A stretch of 64,000 bases of DNA from Vandiemenella viatica (Eukaryota > Arthropoda > Insecta > Orthoptera > Morabidae): positions 15,176,148 through 15,240,147 of the forward strand of contig CM061914.1 of assembly GCA_031002005.1 (NCBI GenBank). Reading direction: 5' to 3'. The notes below the pieces were generated by a model that searched no databases, had not been told where the DNA came from, and saw only the letters and a program-made list of their open reading frames with translations. Positions within the stretch are counted from its first letter, which is position 1. Every line of letters begins with the position of its first letter. The position numbers were made by a program, and so were the translations under genes. This document shows, one piece after another, positions 44,441-55,481 of this stretch.

Positions 44441-44560
44441 CAGTTAATCTCGAAGTTTTTCGTGCTGTATTCGGGACCATATTCTGTGGCCAGAGTGATA
44501 AAAAAATTGTCATATGTTAACTGACTGGAAAACGGAGGTTGGCCCCTATAATGCCCGAAA

Positions 44561-46880
44561 CCTAAGACCGTTCCATACAGAACAAGGACCCATTTAGGTT
44601 AAAATCACCTACGACCTGTTGCAAACTTCAGAAGTCAACAATGATGACATACGAACGAGGGAGAGCGAGTTTAAATGTTCATTATGCAATAATATGGCAT
44701 GGGAAGATCATGAAGGAACCAGAAGTATAGAGGTGACAGGATGCAAAGCATTCTCAAATTGCACTGTAAGTGACCGAAAAGTGAGCGGAAGGAGGGTTTT
44801 GATTGGTTTGGTAGCAATGTAGTGGCTCGGCTGCCACCCCGTTGGGGATGACCCTCAAAGTCACTCTCTCCAGCCGAGCGGTGAGACAAGGACAGAGGCG
44901 TGGATAAGCGTCTACATGGAAATCGACGAATTGTTCGGATATGAGTCTTGTGGTAGGATTTTTACTTGGAAAATCAGGGCTAATCATTTCTGAACATTTA
45001 CATGTTTATTTACATCAGGTTTCTGAAGGCATGATATTGTACACATATTTATACATACATGGAATTTAGCTGTGAATAACATTTACAATTACTATTACTG
45101 TCTGAACTAGGAAAACTGGTGCAGTGGCGCCTTGCTAACCCCCACCAACATTATGGGAACGAGGAGAGAGAGCGAGCTTACAACATGGGTACCTCTAGCC
45201 CAAACACGACAGGACTATTGAAATACATTGAACTTCTGCCTAACTGAACCTATCCGTCTCATATCCAAATCAATCTCAGTAGAGCCTACCTTCTGCGTTG
45301 CTGTAGACCATCTCTTGGGCTGCAGTGGCTCCGCTCCGAGGCCGCAGCCCGGTAACTTCTTTCGTCGCAACGCGACGATCAGCTCGACCGACAGACAGAC
45401 AGACCTAGCTAGCTGTGCTCAGGGGTTTACTATGACAACCCCCACTCCACTCCAGCTCTTTGGAGAGGGCAACCCTGACATCGCCTAACTGCATTCGGTC
45501 ATAATGCCAGCTTGCGGTCTGGTTTCGGCACCTGACAATTGCCGAATCGCTGACTCGTGCTCTACATGCAGGTCGTGGCTCTCGTAACGTTGCCTAATTT
45601 TGCTCGCTCGTCTGTCCTCTATCCCAACTTAAACAAATATATAAATTATACAAGTAAACCCTCTGTCTTTACTACAGCATAAGTCGCAAAGAGTAGGCGA
45701 CGCCTTCTATTTTGTCACCGACATGGAAACGTCAAATTTTGTCATATGAATGTACTATTTGAGGATGATTTAAAATCTTAGACGTTCCATCAAGGTTAAC
45801 TAGAGGTCACTTACGCTTTTATGGTTCCTTCTTCGTGAAGCTCATTCAGTAGTGTATTCGCCGATAGCGATTATTAAAGAGACATGTCGACGTAGAGATA
45901 TAGAAACACTTCCCGACACTTCTCAACTTAATGCATTAGGCAAATGTTCAAATTCACAATTACACGGGATGACGTTTGGCCCGAATATTCTTGGACTTAC
46001 AGCGCCTTCTGTTAACATGTTCACTGGAGTTACTGCATGGAATCAACGTGGTTTTTCTTTTTTTCTGTTTGATGTTGTTTCGAGATATCGGTAAGCAACC
46101 TTAATGGGTTTATTGCTTAGTAGAAACGGCTCGGTATTTTCAAAATTTGCAACTGATCAGTCATTTGCGATGTTTTACCTCAGTTCTTGGAGGGTTTAAA
46201 AGAAAGTAAAATTGACTTCGATACATGAGTAGAATTTGTAGGATGAATAGTATGTAGTGATCACAATGTTGAGGAATTTTATGTAAAGTTTTGTGTTGGG
46301 ATGTGTATAACTAATTTTGTTCTTATTATAACTTTATATCTGTTCATGCATGTTTAGGGTAAGGATTTATATATAAGATCACGTACTGGGAGGCTAGCCC
46401 GAAATTACGTATTCATTGTCTGTAATGGTGTACACGGTCAAAGGTCATAAGCATTCGTGAATAAAATTGACATCTTAAAGACAAGAATCGAAGTCATTGT
46501 CGGGTCCCATATAAAATTTTTATTACTGTAAATACTTGATATCTTTGGCGTAACTGAGGTAGGATTAGGGTAGTTAAATATATATAGGGAAAATAAAATT
46601 ATTCTGTTATCGTAATTTTATTTTCACCAGCGTGCAACCAGTTGGAGTATGACGCTATAGCACACACCCATTTTTGTAAATTATCATGATATTATATTAT
46701 TTTGTTATTTTTGATCAAATTAGTTTTGTACTTTACGTAGATCTTGGGTGATCCAATAGATTACACTAGTTTGAAAGGTTGTTCAGGTATGAGGAGACAA
46801 AGTACCAGCAATCGAACGTATAATTAAATATTGTGCATATAACTGTGATGCGAAAACGGATAAAATCCAGTGTGCAACTT
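44561..46880. other. Spacer without recognised gene
   Basis: No convincing coding region. A GC-rich imperfect hairpin, GGGCTGCAGTGGC with GGCCGCAGCCC, lies at about 45317-45351, and an ACAGACAGACAGACC run at about 45390-45405. The stretch after the integrase fragment could hold the rest of a Gypsy element and its LTR, but I could not match it to a second LTR in the window. Confidence 0.45.
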
Positions 46881-48430
46881 GGGAAGTAAGGAATCGTCCC
46901 TCGGAAAGTCCCTTTGGAGCAACTCGCCAAGCCATCGCCTCAGCGGGCAGTAAGGGATGATGGCGACCACCCGCCTTGCCCCACGCGGGCTACAGCTTCG
47001 TGGTGGAAAATAACCGCCTGCCGAACATGGTCGAACCTTGCCAAGCAGCTGGAGGAGTCGCATCGAGGACGATCAGCTGATGATGGAGTTGCGAGTAGAG
47101 GTATACAAGAAGATCTACAGATGGATGCTCCCCTGCGGTGTCATCAATGAACTCTACCTGGCGCTTAGTGACCCCACACAAGCGCATCTAGCCCGCCCAG
47201 TATGGGAAAAAGTCGAGGATGGACAAGACGGACGAGCCTGGGCAAAGTTGGTTCCTCTGCCATGCGTCTTTGCTCCCGACTTTCAGGAAGAGGAGTATTT
47301 GGATGACCTAAAATGTAGGCTCGCCCATCTACAAACGTCAGCCTTGACGTCTCCAACCTCACCACTTCCGCCATCAACACCGGAAAAATCAGCCAAGAAG
47401 CAGACATCACCAAGCATTGCAACCTCACCAAGAAGAAGTGAACATGCTTCGTCACGTGATCAGCTGCAGCCGTCTACCAGCTCCGAAACAACCATTGCTC
47501 AGGAAACATATACCAACCAAGACATGAGCAAGTGGGGCGCCCTGTATATCCGGAGAGGTGACATAGAAGCTGCAATCAGACTGCTGCAGGACGCAGGGAT
47601 CCTGTACCAGGAAAAACAGCCAGAGGCACCGCGTCTGCAGGTGCACCAGCGACCCCACGCGTCATCGACAGCCACAAAACCAGATGAGGCTCCAAGCCAA
47701 CACCAACGCAAGAAAAGAAGGAAGAAAATCGCAGGCATCCAGCAGTGCTACAGGTGCCAGAAGTTTCTGCACCTTGCCAAAGACTGCCATGCTCAGGAGC
47801 GCTGTGTCCGCTGCGGAGAGAAGCACAAAGTTAAGAAATGCAGCCGACCGCGTGATGCACAACCAACATGTGCCAACTGCCGCGGTTCGCACGCAGCTTC
47901 ATACGAAGGCTGTCCTGTAAGGCGTAATCTGTGGAAAGCAACTGCCAAAAACCTGCCTCACCCTAGCGCCAAGACAGTCCACGTGCCGAAAGCTAGTACA
48001 CCGTACCAGCAGAGCCATGCAGGCCCCAGGCAGCCAGCCCCGCACGACGCACACAAACACCGCTGGCCAGCAGATAGGACAAGTCAGAAAGAAGCGACGT
48101 CGAAAAGAAGCCGCCAAGATATCCAACGCCAACACCACGATCAAGACAACGGCTGTGCAAGGTGTTCCAGCCAACCACTCCCTGACGACAGGGACAGAAG
48201 CCATGACCAGCTGACCCTGACCAAGATATTGCAGCTGTTAACACAACTTATTTCTACCAGGATCAAATGAAACGATCAAAAAATAAAAACAAGGACATAA
48301 AGTCCAAAGGACCCACCCCAAAAACTAAAAAAATCTTGCAGCCCCAAATTAAGATTTTAAGTTTTTAGTTTTAAAGTTAGTAGTAAGGAAATGTATCAAA
48401 TAAAGGAAAACAAAAATAAAATGTAACCCA
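46880..48430 (+). mobile_element. ORF1-only LINE-like element (Jockey/I-type ORF1)
   Basis: A GC-richer block with a leader, one long zinc-knuckle ORF and about 150 bp of A-rich 3' sequence (48271-48430, including AAAACAAAAATAAAATG). No endonuclease or RT frame follows: the next LINE ORF2 is 2.8 kb downstream and belongs to another family with its own ORF1. The arrangement recalls gag-only retroposons such as HeT-A. Alternatively it could be a copy that lost ORF2 by internal deletion. Exact ends and target duplication were not found. Confidence 0.6.
47080..48270 (+). CDS. LINE ORF1 (Gag-like) with three CCHC zinc knuckles
   Basis: An uninterrupted frame of 396 residues from ATG 47080. The open frame reaches a little further upstream, but 47080 is the first good Met. 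The N-terminal 95 residues (MMELRVEVYKKIYRWMLPCG and onward) look folded. A long Pro/Ser/Thr-rich linker follows, then LQDAGILYQEKQ near residue 170. Three knuckles follow between about residues 222 and 275: C-x2-C-x4-H-x4-C (CYRCQKFLHLAKDC), C-x2-C-x3-H-x4-C (CVRCGEKHKVKKC) and C-x2-C-x3-H-x6-C (CANCRGSHAASYEGC). This triplet spacing is typical of Jockey, I and R1 ORF1 proteins, which bind element RNA. The tail is basic. It is intact, unlike most frames nearby. Confidence 0.78.
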   Translation: MMELRVEVYKKIYRWMLPCGVINELYLALSDPTQAHLARPVWEKVEDGQDGRAWAKLVPLPCVFAPDFQEEEYLDDLKCRLAHLQTSALTSPTSPLPPSTPEKSAKKQTSPSIATSPRRSEHASSRDQLQPSTSSETTIAQETYTNQDMSKWGALYIRRGDIEAAIRLLQDAGILYQEKQPEAPRLQVHQRPHASSTATKPDEAPSQHQRKKRRKKIAGIQQCYRCQKFLHLAKDCHAQERCVRCGEKHKVKKCSRPRDAQPTCANCRGSHAASYEGCPVRRNLWKATAKNLPHPSAKTVHVPKASTPYQQSHAGPRQPAPHDAHKHRWPADRTSQKEATSKRSRQDIQRQHHDQDNGCARCSSQPLPDDRDRSHDQLTLTKILQLLTQLISTRIK

Positions 48431-50159
48431 CCTGGCTGAAAAGAACTCACGTTCTACAACGGCCCGACCCTGCCTTCAGCAGAGGGAATGAAAGATAATA
48501 AAAATGTCCACGGGTGTCTTCGTAGACAACGGAGAGCCTGCAAGATGGGACTTGATCGTAGAACGAGACACGGAGATGAGCTGGCTCATCTACGCTTGAG
48601 GAGGCGCTGACGGGCCGCCACCTCTGGCACATGCGTCGCTGATCATCTATGGTAAAGTGTTACCCAACCAGTCCTGTACAGGTTAGACGAGAGGTTTCTG
48701 CTCTTTGCCTATCTCAACTGAGCGAGACGGCATATTTTGTAACAGACTATAAGTTTGTTCCTGAAGGCACCTTGTATTTCTAATTTTGTTAATCAATTGT
48801 TCCCTTTCAGATGGCGTCCAATATATAATTTTTATTATTTATGAACACGTTTTATAATGCATGTTTGACTAATTATTTGCTGAATTTCAATGTTGTTCAT
48901 TTGGGCTGAGTAACGCTTGTATGTTTTGCTAACGGCTTATTGTTAACCTGGGCTTTGTTTGGTATTAATATTAACATGTTTATAGTGAAGATAAATATGC
49001 CCAGAGGTGTGTACGCCATAAGATCCAATAAATTCTATATGTTTTGTATACCTGTAATCCTGCAAAACTTGAGATCCTTGCTCATCACCTTCCAAATTTC
49101 CATTTAATGTAGTCAATCGGAAACACCACACTAAAACCCCAGTACATTACCTTTTCTTTTGCCATCGTAATTCTACTAGTTGGTTTTTTCTCTCTTTCTG
49201 TGATCATCTGCTTACTTCTTTCTGTATTGTATTCATAGCATATAGTTCCATCACGTGAATCTATACATCTCGAATATTCACAGTAAAAACAACGACTATT
49301 GTTATATTGTGTATAAACACATTACCCACCATTGTGCCTGGGCCAGTGTTGCCTCGGTTTCCGCACTCACCGAGGCAAATGCTGGGATCATTGTAGAACA
49401 AAACTTTGTTTCGGGGCTAAGCAAAACCAAAGTTCCAACTTAAGTGATGTTATTTGACCGTTTGCCTCTCGTACCTACAAAATTTCGATAACATGGCCGC
49501 CACACGCTTGAAATTCCCCTCAAACGTGAGAGGAAAAAGTAAAAATGAGCACACAATACACCATTTTCAAGTTTCACAAGTGTTATAATTTTCTAAAAGT
49601 TCTCTTACAAAAGTTCGGTACCATATTATATGGATAAGACAGTCAGACTACATTTCTTTAGAATTTTGATCTTTAGTTTGTTTATCTTAGTTGTGAAAAT
49701 TTAGTGAGCCGAGTATTTCACAGTTTTAATTAGTATATGTGCAGTGATGAAGTTTCTTTAAGACAGATAATTAATCCGCTGTTAGTACTGCATAAACTGA
49801 CTGATCTGTTATCCCTTCCTATGTGAAGTTGCTGTTTGAAGAACCAAACGTGTTATGCTCCTATACATAACCTCCAAGTTATGAAATTTAAGTCACGACG
49901 CTTCTAAACATTGGTGACAGAAAGCCTTACCTGATGAGAAAAGTTGTACTCATTTACTTTATGACGAGTGATGTTCACTTCCGAAAGTGAAGAAATAACA
50001 ATGCAATATCTTCAGTTTATCAATATTCAAAATTTTCTGCACTCTGTGTTAGAAACTTGTCTTTTCAGTATTATATACATATTTTTTTTATCTCTTCATA
50101 TCAACTTGATTGTAAAATACATTTCTGATCATTATTATTATCGTGTGTAATTTCAACTC
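48431..50159. other. Spacer without recognised gene
   Basis: AT-rich for the most part with no coding signal. At about 49340-49392 the string CCGAGGCAAATGCTGGGATCATT faintly resembles the 3' UTR motif of the CR1-like family (GGCGAATGCTGGGATGG at 21079), possibly a decayed tail. Confidence 0.4.
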
Positions 50160-50164
50160 CTGGT

Positions 50165-51059
50165 TTGAATGCAATGGCACCCGTTGACAAGCAAGATATT
50201 TGTCCGTGTTGCCTCAAACCAACTCTGAGTAAAGGGATACAATGCAGTAGTAACTGTTCCCGAAGGTTCCATCCTGAATGCGTCAGAATGAGCAAAAAAG
50301 AATACTCTTCTTTTGAAAAAGGCGAAAATAATAATTGGACTTGCGACAGAGATGATCATCAAATCAAGGCACGTCGGCCTCGATACCGCTCTGCTGCTGC
50401 AGAAAGTTTCGTTTCTTACTACCAAAAATGAATTCAAGGAGTAAATTGACAGTGTCAGGAAAAACATTGAAAAACCCTCTAATCAGCTTGCTGACCTAGA
50501 ACCACGTCTTAGCAGTGTCGAAGCAAAGGTTTCAACTTTGGAAGTGAGTTTTGAACTTCTTAGTGATCATCTGTCAAAAACAACTAGTTATTCTGAAGAT
50601 ATAATAGCCGAGTTCAATGACAGGTCAAACAGGACCAAAAATGTCATTATCTTCAAGGTTCAAGAAGCTAGAAGTAATGACAACAACACAAGAAAAGCTT
50701 TCGACAAGTCCAAGATCGAGTGCATCATGACAGCTTCAGGTGTCAATATAAGTGATCTTGTCACATTCTTTCGGTTGGGGAAGAAATATACCTCTGGCCA
50801 AAGACCACTCAAACTAGTATTAAGTTCCAAGGACGTTGCTGTAACATTTCTGAAGGGTTTTAAGCGAAATGAAATTGCATGCAAAAACCCATCTCTTTCT
50901 GAAATCTCACTTGGAATTGACAGAACTCCTAAGGAGCGATTGTTCTTAGTTAATCTTCGTGCTGAAGTCGAGAAGCGCACCAAAGAAGGTGAAACTGGCT
51001 TCAATATAAAATACATCAATGGAGTTCCCAAAATAGTGCAAAGTGCAAAAACTAATTAA
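50165..51059 (+). pseudogene. LINE ORF1: PHD-like finger plus C-terminal nucleic-acid-binding region
   Basis: Frame 50165-50431 (88 residues) contains ICPCCLKPTLSKGIQCSS, then C-S-R-R-F-H-P-E-C and WTCDRDD: the Cys4-His-Cys3 order of a PHD finger. The last Cys of the W-x-C-x-x-C end is replaced by Asp. After a frameshift at about 50430 a coiled-coil stretch (LEPRLSSVEAKVSTLEVSFE) leads into 50538-51059 with TKNVIIFKVQEA, DLVTFFRLGKK and PLKLVLSSKDVAVTFLKG, a pattern shared by CR1 ORF1 proteins. It would coat element RNA. It is broken by one frameshift. Confidence 0.75.
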
Positions 51060-53852
51060 ATCTAATGGAAAAACCAACATAAATATGTACTATCAAAATA
51101 TTAATGGAATTAGGTCAAAACTTAAAGAATTAAGATTAGCACTAGCTACATGTACTTATGATGTCATTATACTTGCTGAAACCAATCTTTCTCCAGATAT
51201 TTCTAATGCTGAACTTGGATTCACAAATCACTCTGTGTACAGGAGTGATAGGTCCTCTCAAACTAGTTCTAAAGAGAGTGGTGGTGGTGTACTTGTGGCA
51301 GTGAACAACTGAATGCCTTCTAGATGTATTGGAACAATGTCCCCATTGTCAGTGGAGTCTATATTTTTATCAATTGATCTGTTGCATGATACACACATTT
51401 TGCTGAGCTTTGTATATATCCCGCCCAGTAAGCCTCTCGACGTATATGCCAACTACTGCCAGGTGGTGGAAGAAGTGATAGCCGACCAACAGGTAGAACC
51501 ATCACATGTGATTCTGGTTGGTGATTTTAACATCCCACATGTTGACTGGATAAAAAAAGAACCACATTTCCCCTCTGCCTCTCCTCGAATGCTTTGTGAG
51601 CTAGCTTGTTTATTGGATGTTGAACAGTGTAACCATGTCCTGAACTCTAGGGGTGTGTTATTGGACTTAGTATTTGCCTCTTCCAATGTCACTGTCAAGG
51701 AAGACACCTGCCCTTTGTTGCCTATTGATATCCAGCATCCAGCATTGAATATTATTCACCCTGTAGAATCTACCTTGCCTGATCACCAGTGCACTTTTGT
51801 TCCTGATTTTGCAAGGTGTAATCTTGGAGAAGTATTTGATGAACTTCTTTCTATGGACCTATCCAATTTTGAATCCCTTGACTTATCCACCGATACTGAC
51901 ACTCTGTTCATAAAATTCACTGACATATTGAAGTCAATTGAGCTCAAGTATACCCCACTGAAAAAAACTGGAATGTCAAAATTCCCATGTTGGTTCTCTA
52001 CTGAGCTTATACAATTGGTCATAGAAAAGAAAATACTCCACAAAGCTTATAAGCAGACCTTTGATCATGAGTACTATGTTCTGTTCTAAAAATTGAGAGA
52101 CCAATCTCGTCTCTTATCTAAAAAATGCTTCAGTGACTATGTTGAACATGTGCAATGTACTGTACCTGACAATCCAAAATTATTCTGGAATTTCATCCGT
52201 AACATTAGCAAAGCTGAAGGAGCACCAAACACCATAACATTTAATAATCACTTCACTTCCCACCCACAGCAAATGTGTGATCTGTTTGCACAATACTTCT
52301 CTTCAGTATTTACACCTCCATCTTCGTCTACTTCCAATATCCATGTCAGTACTAGTAATAGTCTGAGTACACTTGCAGTCACTGATGAAGATGTTTATAA
52401 AGCATTGGGTAAGCTAGACTGTTCAAAGAGTTGTGGCCCTGACCAAATACCACCTAATGTTTTGAAATACTGTAGAGTCTTGCTTTGCCATCCTTTAAAA
52501 TACTTGTTTAACAGGTGTCTAAAGACAGGAAATTTTCCAGATGTATTTAAGCTTGGTCATGTTGTTCCTGTGCATAAATGCGGATAGAAGGAAGATATTA
52601 AGAATTATAGGCCTATTGTTATACAATCGGTGTTAGCAAAAATCTTCAAGAAGTTGGTGCTAAACAAAATCTATCCCATGTTTCGTAACATAATTACTCC
52701 AAAGCAACATGGTTTCTCTCCTGGAAAATCAACAGCAACTAACCTTGTGATTCTTCAAAATGAAATAATTAGAGCATTTAGTGAGCGAAAACAACTCGAT
52801 GTCATATATCTTGACTTTTCAGAGGCATTTGATGAAGTTAGCCATCCCCACCTTCTTACTAAGTTGAAGGAATATGGCATAGTTGGTAAATTATTGGAGT
52901 GGTTTTGTAGCTACCTCAGCAACAGAAGGTTGATTGTAAAGGCTTTTGGCTCATTGTCATCTGCTTTCGCAGCAACTTCTGGAGTACCTCAGGGTTCACA
53001 CCTAGGCCCATTGCTGTTCAATATATTCATAAATGATTTAGTTAGTACTTTTGCCAGTTGCCTTTTCTTTGCAGATGAAATTAAGATTTTCAAGAAAATC
53101 ATGACTCAAGACGACTGCTTAGATCTTCAGAATTGCTTAAAAGCTATTGTGAAATGGTGTCAACAAAACACTATGAAACGTAATGTTAATAAATGTTCCT
53201 GCATTACTTTTCACCGCACTAAATCTGCATTGCATTTTGAATATGAAATGGAAAATCAGATACTGAATCGCTGCACAACTGTAAGAGACCTAGGAGTTCT
53301 TCTGACTTACAATCTCAGTCCAGAAGAACATGTCCACAACATATGTGCCAAGGCCTCCTAGTGCCTGGGCTTACTGGCACGCACTTCCAGATTTATTAAT
53401 AATATCCAGACACTCAGGCTCTTGTACTGTGCCCTTGTTAGATCACACTAATTCAACACATTCAGAATCTTCAAAATAAGTTCTTAAGGCTAATAGGTTG
53501 TCGCATGGGATTTAATTACAAAGACGTTCCGTTGGTTGCTGTTGGAACCTACCTTGGGCTCCATCCTTTGGAGTCGAGACGGAATGTTCATGGTGTCCTT
53601 TTTCTGCATAAAGTAATCTCAGGTGTTATAGACTGCCCTGAAATTCTCAGACATGTATATTTTCGTTGTCCGTCTGGTACACGATTGAGAGAACTATTTG
53701 GTCGTAGACATCTGCGCACAAACTATGAGGCTAGCAGTGCCATAGAACGGATTCAGAGACTAGGTAACAGAATACCTCCTGAACTTGATTTTTTCATTGA
53801 CAGTGTTGCTGTTTTCAAGCGAGTACTCATACGTGAGTGGAGTCAGCAATGA
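51043..53852 (+). pseudogene. LINE ORF2: endonuclease and RT, four stops, one frameshift
   Basis: The endonuclease residues are YYQNINGIRSK, LAETNLSPD, FVYIPPS, VGDFNIPHVDW and LPDHQCT, all catalytic positions present. The RT follows with SCGPDQIPPNVLKY, NYRPIVIQS, QHGFSPGKSTATNL, LDFSEAFDEVSHPHLL, SGVPQGSHLGPLLFNIFINDL and FFADEIKIF. The last should be F-A-D-D, so the second catalytic Asp has become Glu. Stops at TGA 51310-51312, TAA 52087-52089, TAG 52585-52587 and TAG 53359-53361 all fall in the same frame with no indel. Beyond 53361 a shift leads to 53505-53852, the C-terminal domain ending in ECR-like DFFIDSVAVFKRVLI. Confidence 0.87.
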
Positions 53853-54140
53853 TGGACTTATTCACGGTCTGTTATTCCCTGTAATAATGTTTTTTTTATT
53901 TTTTTTGTATTTTTATGTTGAGTCTTATTATTAGTTTTACAATAATTAATAATTTTCTTCTGTGTAATTGTTTTTCTAGTTTTAGTAATATCAAACTATA
54001 CTTGCTATTTTTTGTTATCTTCTTGTTTTCACTGTAACTAATTTGTTCACAAATATTGGTAATTGTGTTTACTAAGTAGCTATCATAAGATATATTTATG
54101 TAAAATAGTTTTTCTGTTGGAAGAAATAAATAAATGATCA

Positions 54141-55009
54141 CAAGTCAAGCACACCCACGAGAGAAAACAAACCCTCATCAGATCCCCTTACTCCGAAGAT
54201 GTAGGGGAAGGTCGGGGTTGGGTTGACGATGTTTTACTTACAATATACCCAACGGCATCAAAATCAGGAGTTACAAAGTTCAAGTATCCTAGTACATACA
54301 AGAATTTTTTTTAGTTACCTTTGCATTAAATTTAGTACCTAAAATAATCAATTTTTCAAAAACTACCCATGGTCGAGCAAAATGACCACTTAGTTTCAAA
54401 ATCATAAATGAGTGATTAAACTCTCTAAATCTGGAAAACAATGTACTTCATTTAGGTACATGTAGGTCATATAGCTTGTAAATAAAAAAATTATAACGGG
54501 AAAAGGCACTTCAATTACAATTTTCGCAAATCAAGGAATAGCTGATTCGTTCAACTTCATCACACATTACGTGAGCCCAAAAGTAACACGTTGGACACTC
54601 GATCCACCGTTCCTGTGATCTTGCAGTACAGGTACCGTGCGTATTCTTGATCATCGTCATCATTAACACTGTTTTTGGGTAGATTTTGTCCGGTTGGTAG
54701 TTTTCTAGCTAGCATTGGTTTCCTTCTTCTTTTGTTATCTTCTTTTTGTTTGCTTTTGCAGCTTCAAGTAGATTTTTATATGAACTTGATGCGAACATCT
54801 CCGAGGAACCTTTGTTTCAGTCTTCGCATTTGCTTTTTCCTGCTATTGTGCAACAATATCCTTTGGGTTCACAGTAAAAGAATTTTCCGGTTGTTGAAAT
54901 ACCATGACAAAATAGAAATAATTGAATTACTTTTGTTTTTATTGTTATTAATACACTCACTTCAGCTTCATATGGTAATGAAGCATCTATTCAAAGCGTT
55001 GTATAACCA
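54141..55009. other. Spacer, possibly an old MITE, no recognised gene
   Basis: 54180-54300 contains GATGTAGGGGAAGGTCGGGG followed by TTGGGTTGACGATG, which looks like a repeat start, but I could not find a matching inverted end. The frame 54675-55097 (140 residues) is Leu/Phe-rich and probably non-coding. Confidence 0.4.
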
Positions 55010-55481
55010 CAGTCAAACCTGGGTGAGTGAGAACTGGATAAGCGAGAAAACTCTACAAGTGAGAATAATTGTCAGGTCCCGTCATTTTAAACTCTAAAAC
55101 CTACGTAAGTGAGAAACAGAAACCTCTATAAGAGAAAGTCGCTTTTCCCTCGTAGACCTCTATAACTGAGACTGCTGCTTGTCTTTACCTCTTTAAGCGA
55201 CAGTCGAACGTATTTAACAATTGCTATTGATGACTCATTCTTAAATGTTGTGTGGTATTATATTCTAATCGCCAATTGTTTCTTAATTTGGTTAGTATCA
55301 ATTCCGGAGGAAGATTCGGCACTCACTCAAAATGTCAGAACGAAAAATCAGAGTTGTTGTTAAGTAATAAACTTAAAATAGCGAATGCGTTCGAGAGCGG
55401 CAAATAGCGAAATGAAATACAAAGTGAATTTGGTGTACCAGAATCACCTTTTATAAATTTCAAAATAAACGGTTTTTTTCA

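Larger units (their letters stand above)
41900..44560 (+). mobile_element. Gypsy-type pol fragments flanking a CR1-like LINE
   Basis: On the left an RNase H end (41911-42120), on the right an integrase core fragment (about 43998-44440), both plus strand and in the order of Gypsy pol. Several hundred bases normally lying between these domains (end of RNase H, integrase zinc finger, first catalytic Asp) are missing and replaced by a LINE fragment at about 42190-43998. No LTR was recognised on either side. The region is a patchwork and not a clean insertion, since the LINE lacks its 3' end. Confidence 0.75.
50160..54140 (+). mobile_element. CR1-like LINE with PHD-type ORF1
   Basis: ORF1 (50165-51059) has a PHD-like finger and a second conserved part. 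ORF2 (51043-53852) overlaps its end by 17 bases and has endonuclease and RT. The 3' UTR is T-rich and ends near 54140 with AAATAAATAAATGATC. PHD-containing ORF1 is known in CR1-group LINEs. The copy is nearly full length. ORF2 keeps one frame for 2.3 kb and is broken there only by stop codons. One frameshift occurs near 53370-53500. This is a different family from the other CR1-like copies here. Confidence 0.88.

Noticed and set aside
45317..45351. GC-rich hairpin as a tRNA or terminator
   Set aside because: No cloverleaf arms or A/B-box pattern were found, and a bacterial-type terminator makes no sense in this context.
54675..55097. 140-residue Leu/Phe-rich frame as a membrane protein gene
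   Set aside because: It runs into the pogo terminal repeat, shows T-rich low complexity and has no conserved pattern, so it is probably chance.
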